Assembly: GCF_004210375.1 (NCBI RefSeq)
Contig: NC_134837.1
Span: 162,853,310 to 162,917,309 of the forward strand
Source: Tachypleus tridentatus
Taxonomy: Eukaryota > Arthropoda > Merostomata > Xiphosura > Limulidae
DNA length: 64,000 nt
Direction of reading: 5' to 3'
In this document: one piece after another, positions 34,774 to 46,463 of the stretch
Layout: each line of letters opens with the position of its first letter
Position numbering within the stretch: position 1 is the stretch's first letter
Made by a program: the position numbers and the translations under genes
Notes under the pieces: model-generated
Told to the model about the DNA's origin: nothing
What the model saw: only the letters and a program-made list of their open reading frames with translations
Databases searched by the model: none

Positions 34774-37728
34774 CTAGTAATGAACAGTCACATTACTGTT
34801 CAATCAAATGTAAAGCCTTTTCAGCTTTAACTGATTTGTGGTGTCTGTGAACTTTCATGCCATTACTATTGTTATAAGGCAGTTATTTGCTAAGTACCAT
34901 TCTGTTACCTTCAGTTCATTTTATCTTTTATAGTATTTGCTAAATCTTACAGATTCTCCAAAAAAATTCAAAACACTGAAGTGACAAACAAAAAATATGA
35001 GATCTGAGCACTATAACTTGCTGTATCTTTCCAGATATTTTGTTTTTTAATTTGATTCATAATGTTTCTCCGAGCCTTCTACCATGATGCAAAAGTTATT
35101 TTATTATTTCAATATTTTGATTTTATGATTTTTTAACTACTATTATTTACCATATGGTAACACTTCTGTAATTGAAAGTACCTTCATCTGTTCATAAATA
35201 GTTAATTAGGTAAAATAAATTTATGATTCCACTGCTAGTATCAATATGGTAACAAGTTTTTCCAGGTCAAACTTTCTGTTTCTCTTTGGCCATCTTGCTT
35301 CCATGAGGATCAGAAGGAGGAAGTTGTTCTAACTAGACCATGCATTGGTCACAGTTTTTTAACTCATCATTTTCTTTTATCTGGGACTGATGCAACAGTG
35401 TGTATGATCTGTGTGAAACTCAAGTCACAATAGCCCACATTTTACTACCATGCCATCTTTACAAATGTGAGCAACAATACCATTTAGATATATTTTTACC
35501 ATGAGTTCACCCTTGACTTTGGACAGTGTTATTGGCAATGGTGACACTGTCCACCTCAGTTGTTTTTAAATTTTTAAGGGATGTTAGCCTTTTTAATTCT
35601 ATTTAAGTTTTTAATTTGAAAAATGGACTTTGTTTTGTTTTAATATGATTCCTTTTTACATATTTTAGTAATTTTACTTTTATTTTTAATTTTTTTACTG
35701 ACTGGTGCAGATAGCCTAGTTACTTTGCACCAATAAACATCTCACAACCAACTAATCCACCACTAGTAATTTTTATCTACCTATTAGAATATCAAATAAA
35801 CAACTTTTCTAACTGTATATGCATGGTAAAGATTTCCATAAATTAGTATATCAACTGATTGCTGCTTCTGTGTTTTATTTCAAACCAGAAAATTTCCACA
35901 AAAAGAAAGAAAGTGAATTGTAATTTCTGGTAATTTGCTGGAACAACTCATCTATCACAATAATGCATGGTTGTCAGTAACTTAATGTACATCCATCAAA
36001 GGAAACATGGTATGCAGTATATGAATCAGAATTTGATGGTTAGCAGTAAACTGTGAGAAGGCCAGCAAAAAAATAAAAAGATTAAGGAAGGTATACAACA
36101 AGAATATTGTCAAACTGTACTTATACTATGCTATTTGGTCAGAGTTATGATTTCCTTCTATGATTAGTGTACTGACATAGTTTATATCTTAATCATATTA
36201 ATAATTTTAGATCTAGACTTGGAATTAATAAAGTTGGAACAAGAAACAAGTAATCAGATTTTCTTAGTTAAATTCATTTTTGACAAGATTTTTTGTGGCC
36301 TAATTGGTATTATTTATATTTAATTTATGGTTTAAAAAGTAATGCTTTGTAATGAGTTTCTTTTGACCTAGCACTAGCTGAAACTTAAACAGTTTTATAC
36401 GTGCTATACCTATTTCAAATTCCTCTATTTAGAGCTGTTTCTAAAATGTTGATGATACAACTACTTGTGCATAATGTTTATATTAGCAACTTCTAGTTTA
36501 TATATATGTGTTATTAATTTATTACTAACTATGAAAAAGTATGTTAGATATAAATATCTCAATTTTAATCAGTCTATATATATCTTAATTGATTTTAGGC
36601 ATACAAAATAGGTGCAAAATATTAAGCAACAAAGTCTAATCTTGAATATACTGTGTACTTTAATATATATATTAATCATATAATAAGTATATTGATATGT
36701 TAACTGTTACATCTTGGTTTTATAATTTTTGTTTTTAGTATGTAACTGCACTTTTCTTATTAATTTGTGGACCTGCAGTGAAACATTTATGAGCTAAAGG
36801 AGTAAATGACCAAGGCTGAAGACAACTATTAGTTGACTTTACCACTTTTTTAGAGAGAAATTGTGTTCACTGTTGTTAAGTGCTGTTTTTTATAAATCGA
36901 ATGGTGATGGTTTTCAGTATGTGCTGACTTGTAAAATAATTCTGAACTGGTGCTTGGATATGGACAGATATCACTGTACTTCAACCGGTGTTTGCAGATT
37001 TTAATGGGAAATAGAATTTTAATCTTGTATGTCCTTTGTATCTTTGCTGAATCCTGTTAGTGGTGGAATGAACTAATGTAACTTGGGCTTGAGTAGAAAT
37101 ATACAACGAAGGATTCTAATAAAATCAGTTTTAGCCCTCAAGGGAAGACATAATTCTTAGTCTGTTATATGTTTTAAAGATGCACCTGTGGATAATTACT
37201 ATGAAATATTTTCTTAATTTCATTTTTTTATGTTCTATTATTAATTACTGTTTACCCATAAACTGAAAGAAAAGTGCCACTTTTCTCTTTGGTACATCAA
37301 AGATTACAGTATAGCACTGATTTGATATTTCCAAGGTGTTGCTCATAACCTTTTCACACAGTATTATAGTAAAAAGAATTTTTACAAAGGCATTCTTTAA
37401 TGTTATTCATCTCAGTGTAAAAAGGTTCACTATTACTCACTTGCATAAGGAATGCATAATCCTTTAGGTTGGTTTACAGTAAGAGGATAGAGTGAACATG
37501 CTTTCATACCTCAAGACCAAAAATAGTAGTGTTTCCCAAACTTTTGTATCTGTGTCCCAACTCCCATAGCATGTGTGAAGTGAGGGAGTAAAAAATTCAA
37601 AGAACATAATATTAAATGTTATTAAACACATTTGTAGAATGATTACTTTAAAAGACAAAAAGATTTATTTAAAGTGATGTATTTAAAAAGGCTGCTTTTC
37701 TAACGTTAAAATTTTATACACACTTAGT
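34774..37728 (+). other. SSUH2 3' UTR and downstream flank
   Basis: AT-rich, no coding features recognised. AATAAA hexamers occur at several places after the stop (near 35213, 35731 and 35805), so the transcript end cannot be fixed from sequence. Confidence 0.4.
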
Positions 37729-37935
37729 GGGGCCTGGTATCCCCAGGTGGATTAAGGCGTTTGACTCGTAATCTGAGGGTTGTGGGTTCGAATCCTAGTC
37801 ACACAAAACATGCTTGCTGTGGGGGTGTTATAATGTGACAATCAAACCCACTATTCATTGGTAAAAGAGTAACCCAAGAGTTGGTGGTAGGTGGTGATGA
37901 CTAGCTGTCTTCCCTCTTATCTTACACTGCTAAAT
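37729..37935 (+). repeat. SINE family A, 3' truncated
   Basis: 'ggggcctggtatccccaggt' head, B box ggttcgaatcc; the body ends at 'cttacactgctaaatct'. Confidence 0.88.
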
Positions 37936-38111
37936 CTATTGACTGGGGTCACAAGTTATGAATAGTAGCAAATAATTTACGAGCTTAAAATCATGATGAC
38001 TTGGTAATTTAAATTCCAAGTGAACACAGTCTGACATTGTGGTAGATTTTTGTAGTTGGCGAGATGGGTTCGAATACTAAAAAATTTTTTCCCACATTCT
38101 AGGGCCATAAA

Positions 38112-39304
38112 TATCAGGTCATCACATAAGTAATGTCCGAAAATTTAATGCAGAAAGTGCATTATCATTTCTGTCTTTGTAGAAGGCTTTAATGACGAAA
38201 ATATGTAGCAGAACGTGTATAAAAATGTTGACACAAATAAGCTGACCCAACTCCACTTTTTCAGATCATTAAGCATATAATGCTTTATGAGTTTAAAAAA
38301 GGCAACAGTGGAACAGAAACTACACTCGATGAAAGAAAATGTTGAAGGTGGTTTCAGAAGCTGAGATCAGGTGACTACAACTTAAGTGATGCGCCACGTT
38401 CAGATCGTCATGTTGAGTTTAATGATAACTTGCTGCTGGCTGCACATAATGAAGGTTGTGCTGTAACAGTTAAAGAACTAGCACAGAAGCTTCATTCAAC
38501 CCATTCACAGTTCACTATCATCTGCAATAGCTTAAAAGGTGTCAAAACTTGGAAAAATGGGTCCCTCATGATTTGACAGAAGCCAATGTCAGATCATGAG
38601 TGAACATTTTCACTTCTCTGCACTCTCATGAACGTAACTCGCCTTTTTTTGGACAGGTTAGTGACTGGAAATGAAAAATGGATATATTATAAACATATTA
38701 AGTGCTACTGACAATGGCTCAGTGCAGGTAAACCAGCTAAAGCACAGCCCAAAATGGACCTCCACCCTTGGAAAGGCTTGTTAAGTATTTGGTCAGATAT
38801 CGTTGGTGTGATCCATTTTGAATTGCTGCCACTCAATGTAACGATTACATCAGAATTCTGTTGTAAACATTTAGAGCACTTGAATGTTGCACTGAAAGAA
38901 AAGAGGCCTGCTTTGATCAGTCGTAAAGGCGTTGTGTTACACCAACATAATGCACGGCCCCATACAGCAAAGATCAAAGAGCTAGACTGGGAAAAATTTC
39001 CATATCCTCCTTATTCTTCAGATCTTGCTCCATCTGATTATCATCTATTCCGATGTTTGCAGAACTTTCTTGATGGAAAAGAGCTTGGAACACATGAAGC
39101 TGTCAAAATTACCCTCTCTACATTCTTTTCCACCAAACTCCAAGAATTTTATAGAAGTGGCATTCAGAAGCTTGTGAATCGTTGGCAGGAAGCAATTAAT
39201 AATAATGGAGCATATATTATTGACTAAATAACATTAAAAGCGTTTGAAATTCTTCCTCTTTTTCCGAATCTAAAATCGGACATTACTTAAGGGATGACCT
39301 GATA
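38112..39304 (+). mobile_element. Mariner transposon with both terminal repeats and TA duplication
   Basis: 27-bp imperfect terminal inverted repeats (start tcaggtcatc, then aagtaatgtccga) at 38114-38140 and 39276-39302, flanked by TA on both sides. At 1,189 bp it is close to full mariner length. It contains a decayed transposase reading the same way. Confidence 0.95.
38280..39227 (+). pseudogene. Mariner transposase, inactivated
   Basis: N-terminal part from about 38280: MLYEFKKGNSGTE, a stop, then RWFQKLRSGDYNLSDAPRS and TVKELAQKL. From 38754 a 157-codon frame remains open to the stop, with GVVLHQHNARPHTA and YSSDLAPSDYHLF. In the D,D34D triad the first Asp (usual GDEKW) reads GNEKW, the second (HQDNARPH) reads HQHNARPH, and the third (LAPSDYHLF) is kept. 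Internal stops also exist near 38346 and 38574. It is dead, but recent enough to align throughout. Confidence 0.93.
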
Positions 39305-39780
39305 CATTATAAGATACATGGTCAAATTTTATTGTTCAGTCTGACACGAGTAGGTATGCTCAAAATTCAACACACCTAGAAATACTACGTAACATTTTAT
39401 CACATATTTTTTCAATATGTATGATATTTAGCAAACCATGCAATAGCCAAAAAAGGACCATATGTTGGACCAACAATTAAAAACATGGACCATTTTGTTC
39501 TATCTACGTTTACTCCCTAGAGTGGGGTAAGACCACCTCAAGTATTAACACCGCACAAGTTAGTATGAAATGTGAGGTATATGTTACTTGGAACAGTTGT
39601 TGATGTAGGTAGTGTAAGCGTGGAATTACGTTACTCTTTATGTGGTCCGGTCCTACCTGGACATGTTTAGGAAGCTGTTCTTATACCAAGTAGCCAGTTT
39701 AACAATTATAAGTTGGTCAGTTTAACATCAAAGAAAACTGCTAATACATAATAAAAATAATAAAAAACTCATATATAAAT

Positions 39781-39981
39781 ATGTCTTTTTTTCAGTTTTC
39801 TATATTCGTTATAATTCTCTGCATAACATTACTGAAACCTGCATTTTGTGGATATTTGAGGTTACGTCATGAACATCATTGTATCCGAGAAAATCATAGA
39901 CTGAGAGTTAGATGTGCACACTATTTGGAAAATTGTAAAAATACTAAAGAAATCCATATAAAATCCATTTGTGTCTCCTGA
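39781..39981 (+). CDS. Hypothetical small secreted Cys-containing peptide ORF
   Basis: 66 codons. The first ~23 residues form a credible signal peptide (FSIFVIILCITLL core). The rest is basic and polar with four Cys (HHCIRENHRLRVRC, ENC, SIC). An AATAAA-like signal (cataataaaaataatt) follows the stop by a few bases. No family is recognised. 'tttttttcag' overlaps codons 2-5, so it could instead be the last exon of a longer gene. A chance ORF cannot be excluded. Confidence 0.3.
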   Translation: MSFFQFSIFVIILCITLLKPAFCGYLRLRHEHHCIRENHRLRVRCAHYLENCKNTKEIHIKSICVS

Positions 39982-42775
39982 CTCATAATAAAAATAATTA
40001 GTCTATCCTGCTGCCAGTATGTCAACTGAAACATTTACAGTCTTCTGGGTTGTATGAAGAAGTCAACTAACCTGTTGCTGGTTGAAGAAAAATAATGCTG
40101 ATTGATCCAGCTATGTCCAAGCTCATAACAACGTCTAGAATTCCTCGCTAAAGTATAGTGTTTAATATTAGAAAATTAATTAAGTTATGTTTGAACAGTT
40201 TTCAATCAAAGTGTTGATTGATAACTTGTTGATAGTATTGCGTAATTTAGTAGATATGGTGGACATTTTAATTCTAGTAAAATTACCTGATCAGATTGAA
40301 TAATTTACTATAATTTTAAGAGTGAAACATTTCGATATATCTTTGGTAATCTCGATGTAGCTGAGTGTCTTAACATGTTGCATTAATATATTTTGCTTTG
40401 ACTCTTAGTCTGCATGTGAATTCTTTGTTCTAACTGAACTTCCCCGAGTTAGTGGCTTGTGTACTCCACTCGCGACTGTAAATATGGATTTTAAATAAAT
40501 CATTTATAAACTGGATTTAAGCCAAACTCCAAATAACTTGCCCACGTGACGGTCCGCGATTTTACATTACATGTGTTTTACGAAGGCGGATGGCGTTACC
40601 ATGTAGATTGTTTTATAAAGGTTCTATATGTTGATGGTCTTACAAGACATATTGTGTGTATTTTACAAAGTGGGTGGTGTTTCTATTGGCGTGTAATGTT
40701 ACTAAGGTTCTACACGCAGGTGGTAATGCTAGGCAGACAGTACTATTAAGATTCTATAGGCAGGTGGTGTTACTAAGTAGACATTATCGCTAAGGTTCCA
40801 TAGGCACAGAGATGATTTTCTGCCAGTATTCATCAGTACCAGAATTTTTTTTTGAATGTGTTACTAGTACCACAACTTTTTGAGCTGCTTTCTCGTTTTT
40901 TTATGTTTACACATAGTTTTTCTTTTTCGCAAACAAGTCCTCTTCATCCACTTGAATACCTATACTTTATTTTTGAAAATTTTGTATCTGTAGAGGCAGA
41001 TGGCTAGATGTATTATGTGTGTGTGTATTTTATAAAGGCAGATGATGTTGCTATACTTCCTTAGGACAGCATACAGATTTCAACTTGTCTTAACTTATGT
41101 TTGTAGTTTTCATTTACGTTATGTGAGTTTATATAGCAAAATAATGTTACTAAGACATTGAATATATTGCTGAAAAGTTTCATCATATCTAATGATTCCA
41201 TAAATATTAAACAAGACAGCCGATAATGTTTTAATGATTTAATTTTTGTTTGGCATAATGATTACAGCTTTCACTTCTGTATTAAATCATATTTTTAACA
41301 TTTCGTGATATTTTTGTGTAAAACACTTTCGTTTATATTATTGATATTATATAACATCCTAAAAAGGGTGCTTATTTAAATCTCATATTTAGCTTCATGA
41401 GTTGATCGCTAATGTTCAAAGGCTTACTACTACAAAAAACAACAACTTATCTTTGTCATTTTGAACATTAAGTGAGCTAGGTGTTCTTTACCTTCTATTT
41501 GAGGTCGTTAACATTCAACACAAATGACAGAAAGATCAACACATACCATCACCAAATGGCATCGATACTTCAATTTCAATCTTATTGGATGTTTAGGATG
41601 AAGTTGTCGATCTTTTACTAAGAAAAAGGCAGATGGGATTCAAAGCTCAGTATGGCAGAAAAAATTTATGAAAACAAAAGTTGAACAAGCCAATTATTAT
41701 ACACTGTATATGCCGCTATTTATGACTATACATTGATTACTAGGATATTTATCTCATATTTAATAGTGAAAATAAATTGCTCTAACTCATATATTTAATA
41801 CGTAAAATAGTACACTGTAAATTTAATTTTCACCATATCTTAACTGGAGCTTTTGTATATTACTAATTTAAACATACTAACATAGCTTACTCTCTCTTTA
41901 ATTGTACACAATGACGCAAAACGCTAACTGTGTATTCACAATATTCTATTTATCAGTGTCTGATATAACACCTACATTTCAGTTAGCATAAAATTCTTGT
42001 ATACTTTCTATTCAATTAGACTCAATGAACTGATAAATGTGTTTAACCATATATACTATCATCAATCTATGTAATTAAAATCACAAACTTTAAATAAAAC
42101 TGATGTCACATTTACAGAAACATTTATTTCAAGAAAAAACTTCAAAGTAAATTTTACTCGTTTTAGTAATATCTCTTTATAAAACCAGAAGAATGGGATC
42201 AGGGGAAACTTATTCCAAATAAGCTTTAAAATATCAAACCCAACAAAAACGTTTAAATCTGTACATTATTTTAACTAAAACATTTTTTTCTCGATTTTAG
42301 ATCAGCAATTTTTATAGCACTTTCCATATTACTATTTCTGACGAGGTCACTTTCTGTTGACAAAATTATTAAAGAATTTATCTTTCTAGTGTAATGCAAG
42401 ATCTTAAACATGTCTTTACAAGACGTAGTTTATTAAAGCTTTTTCCCGTGGCTATAATTAATGAAATTGTAAACATTATCATTAAAACAACCCACAGATC
42501 TGGCATAACATCCTCTTGTTAGTGTTGATAAGTCTACATAAACTTGCATTTCTAGAAAATATTTCATTTGTAAAGTGTGAAATTTTGTCAGTAAGTTTCG
42601 TCAATTAAATCGGTACTTTCGTGATACCTTAACTTATCCTCTAAACTTTGACATGTACTCATCAGTTCGTTCTTACCTAATAAATCTTTTAGGCTAGTAA
42701 AAAATCTCCAGGAGTTATTGAACTGTTTTAACTGTTCGATTATTTCTGGCTGTGTCTACTATAACATTAAAACAT

Positions 42776-43047
42776 ATGGCTCGGTATGGCCAAGCGTGTT
42801 AAGGTTTGCGACTCGTAATCTGAGGGTCACGGGTTCGCATCCTCGTCGCGCCAAACATGCTCGCCCTTTCAGCCGTGGGGACATTTATAATGTGACGGTG
42901 AATCCCACTATTCGTTGGTAAAAGAGTAGCCCAAGAGTTGGCGGCGGGTGGTGATGACTAGCTGCCTTCCCTCTAGTCTAAATTAGGGACGGCTAGCACA
43001 GATAGCCCTCGAGTAGCTTTGTGCGAAATTCAAAAACAAACAAACAA
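42776..43047 (+). repeat. SINE family A (B-box variant) inside the hAT fossil
   Basis: Head atggccaagcgtgttaagg, B box ggttcgcatcc. Perfect 12-bp target duplication acattaaaacat at 42764 and 43048. It splits the FFNVIVDTA-type region of the fossil. Confidence 0.93.
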
Positions 43048-43783
43048 ACATTAAAACATCATTTTTGAACGGAGTTTCTGGGTTTTCTGCATTAAGAACT
43101 CCGTCAGCACTCTCATACTAAAGTTTCCTTTTCCCACTTATGTACTTTTAAAAATAGGCTCTACATTGGGTTTTCCAACTAATTCTTTTGTTGTTGTTAG
43201 TATCCTTCCTTGTCCATTTGCACGATAATCAATTAAGCAAGTAGTGACATTACCGATTATTAAAACTATGATAGATATTTGTACAGAGGAACTCTGCGTA
43301 GTTTTATCTACAACATATATTCTGAATAAGAAATCATACTAAACCCTCCTCGTAATTAAAAACTTAAATATTCTATTTGTGATATAAGAGATCCTGTTTT
43401 ATGTCACATTGCAGGATCATACACAGGCATTCCTGAAAGTTCATAATGAGTACCTCTAATTCCAGTAATTTCGTAGCTAACAACTTCGAAACATTTTGTT
43501 CTCTAGTCCCGTCTGGTGATAAAGGCTTTTTGGTGAGATATTTAACATGAATTTTCAATATATACTCTCACACAGCAGAAACAGAAAATAAAACATATAT
43601 CCTCTGGATAGTTCAGAAAAATGAATCGGTTCCAGGGAACTTGCAGCAACATCCCCAATTACGTCCACGTGGCATATAAAATCATATGTCATGTTGTTGT
43701 TTTTTCAGTAGAATATATAACTGATTTATAGCTAATAAAATGTTTCTTAATTGAAATGTCTTCTGCATCTAAAAATATTATTA

Positions 43784-43918
43784 TTAACACTCCTACGAAA
43801 AGTGGGGCCTAATAGGCCCTAGAGCAACTTGAAAGGTTATTAATATTAGGCTAATCATTTTGTATTTAAATGAAATTGCCATTTAAATCCATTAATGAAT
43901 GGATTAACGAGATTCCCA

Positions 43919-43953
<35 letters not shown>

Positions 43954-44008
43954 GGGGAACGGGCTTGGAGAAATCAGGACTAGAAACGTCTTTTCGTAGG
44001 AGTGTTAA
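43784..44008. repeat. Perfect 19-bp inverted repeat pair
   Basis: ttaacactcctacgaaaag at 43784-43802 and its exact complement at 43990-44008, the latter being part of the coding fossil (LTLLRK). This looks like a small inverted duplication rather than a transposon end. Confidence 0.8.
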
Positions 44009-44543
44009 GGAAAGTTGCTCCAAATGAATGACGTCAGAAGTACAGTCTAAAATAAGGCTAAAATAGTTGGTATTTTTAGGACAATTCAATACATTTTTAA
44101 CAGTATTTCCCAACTAGTTAATATTTTTGTTGGTGTAACTAATACATCTGAAGTTCAGATTGTGTTCACCTTTACATTGCTTTCTCTCTTTTTTTTTTTT
44201 CACGTGTGACTGCATCTCCCTATCTACAGTTTTGTTAATTTGTAATCGCAAGGTTGTTTCAAACCACTTCTTATGACATTAAAGGTGATGTTGATAGTTA
44301 GGGGTAGAGGCGACGACACTACAGTGCCAACCACCGGGGAGCAGGGAGCATACTAGGCCAATACGATAGGCGGAAGTTATTTCTACCAGAACCACAGAAT
44401 GACAACAGAGAGTGGTTTGATAAGACTGAAATAGCGAAACAGGGAACACAACTTTATGCGAATTATATTAAGTTATTTTTACTATAATGTCATACCAATA
44501 CACCTCCTAGTGACGCTTAGTAGCTTTAATGGTAGACATCCTT

Positions 44544-44581
44544 CATTGTTATGGCGGCTTACAAACGTGTCCATAACAATG
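44544..44581. repeat. Hairpin with 11-bp arms
   Basis: cattgttatgg and ccataacaatg are separated by 16 nt. No further support for a function. Confidence 0.55.
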
Positions 44582-45013
44582 CACCACTAGCAACCCGCCC
44601 TTTTCTGGTAGACAACTTCCATCAAAGCATTCCTGAAGCTCACCCAGCGGGAAGATTTGAGTGATGAAAATATGAAAATGGCTAAAGTTTTATTTATTTA
44701 TATATTTATCATTTTGTACCGTATTTAGTTAACACTTATTTTGTTTGTGTCTTAATCTGTGCCACTTAATTCTTATTTTGTAATATCCTTAAGTTTAGTT
44801 TTTCTATAACCTACTGGCTGTATTGTTGTTGTTATGGTTTTACATGACTCGGTTTATATTGTATTATTCAGTAATTTGAGATGTAATTAAGTTAATTTTA
44901 AGTTGTTAGTAATATTATGATTTGATTTTTTTTTTTAGTAATGTATTTATTTCATTAAGTTACTCTGACATTTTATTTTGATTTTAATAATGTGTTTTTC
45001 CCTATTGTTTTAC

Positions 45014-45294
45014 GGCCCGGCATGAACAGGCGGATAAGGCACTCGACTCGTAATCCGAGGATCACGGGTTCGAATCCCTATCACACCAAACATGTTCGCC
45101 TTTTCAGCCGTGGGGGCGTTATAATGAGGCGGTCAATCCCACTATTCGTTGGTAAAAGAGTGGCCCATGAGCTGGCGGTGTGTGGTGATGACTAGTTACC
45201 TTCCCTCTTGTCTTACACTGCTAAAGTAGGGACGACTATCGTGGACAACCTTTGTGTAGCTTTGTGTGAAATTAAAAAACAACAACAACAAAAC
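45014..45294 (+). repeat. SINE family A, near full length
   Basis: Head ggcccggcatgaacaggcgg, B box ggttcgaatcc, complete body, tail ending in (aac)n. Confidence 0.9.
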
Positions 45295-46177
45295 CATATT
45301 ATTTTCTTTGTAAAGGTGTTGTGACCTTGCCTCTTGTATGCTACCTGATGAAAATGACTATAGTATCTTACAATTTGTGTTTAACTTCCTGATTCAGCAA
45401 GAAATATTCAATGTTAAAGTTTAGGTCAGGAGAGACCCTAAGATAAAGAAGGTTTTTTTTATTAGCTGATACCGTTAGTAGTTTCACGTTTAACTATTAC
45501 GTATAAAAGATGTCTTATTCAGACATATTCTCATAATGTTTCTAAATTTTCACATATATTCTGTATTTAGTTAAGAACATCCACGTTGAATGGATATCAC
45601 AGGGTTATACACAAGAGCTAATCCTTTTACATAGGTAAAGGTTACACATTGCAGTCTCTTTTCTCAAGAGGCTAGCAATGCATTTCTTTGTGGATATTTG
45701 GAAAGGTAGCCTATTTAAACATGTAATACAGAAACCTTGAGTTGGCTCAGAATTGTATGTAGATCGCAAGTTGAAGTATATAGACACTGTACTTGTAAGA
45801 TACATCACTAAAATTAGGTTACTTCCGTAGCTGTATTTTTTGGTTCTCATGACTTTTAAGCTACAGTGTTTCTGTTCTTAACCCCACCAACCAAAAATAG
45901 TCAAACAGATATAAACCGGTTATACGTTTGGTAACTTACACAGTCTTCAATGTAAATAAAGATTCTGTTCATTTGTACACAAAAAATATCTGTAATTACA
46001 ACATAAATATATACATAATAAGAAAACAATTTAAATATACAAATATGAGATGAGAAAATGTGGTATAAATGAATTGTTTAAATTAAAATAAGTGTAAGTC
46101 ACGGGAAGAATGAGTATTATTTAGAAACGGAAGGTTTTTTGTGAATAATGTTCATTTTATAAGTTCGATATCATCTT

Positions 46178-46450
46178 GTTTGTTTGTTTTGGAATTTCGC
46201 GCAAAGCTACACGACGGCTATCTGCGCTAGCCGTCCCTAATTTAACAGTGTAAGACTAGAGGGAAGGCAGCTAGTCTTCACCACCCACCGCCAACTCTTG
46301 GGCTACTCTTGCCAATGAATAGTGGGATTGACCGTAACTTATAACGCCTCCACAGCTGAAAGGGTGATCATGTTTGCTGCGACGGGGATTCGAACCCGCA
46401 ACCTTCAGACTACAAGTCAAACTCCTTAACCAACCTGGTCATACCAGGCC
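46178..46450 (-). repeat. SINE family A, full length with target duplication
   Basis: 13-bp direct repeat tcgatatcatctt at 46165-46177 and 46451-46463 fixes the ends. Confidence 0.93.
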
Positions 46451-46463
46451 TCGATATCATCTT

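Larger units (their letters stand above)
42271..44160 (-). pseudogene. hAT-family (ZMYM/DUF4371-type) transposase fossil
   Basis: Read from high to low coordinates: GNTVKNVLNCPKNTNYFSLI then LDCTSDVIHLEQLSLTLL (44113-43990), a weak middle (about 43560-43370, THYELSGMPVYDPAM), VEPIFKS, stop, VGKRKL, stop, YESADG (about 43200-43100), FNVIVDTARN (about 42765) and ATGKSFNKLRLVKTCLRS (about 42450), then INSLIILSTESDLVRNSNM ending near 42271. These follow the order of the DUF4371 domain and the C-terminal hAT dimerisation domain. Stops, frameshifts and a SINE insertion show an old pseudogene. It could be a retrocopy of a domesticated ZMYM-like gene instead of a transposon; the lack of clear ends leaves this open. 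Confidence 0.75.

Noticed and set aside
40556..40810. Tandem array around 'aggttctataggcaggtggt'
   Set aside because: Similar phrases recur, but spacing and sequence are too irregular to define units with confidence.
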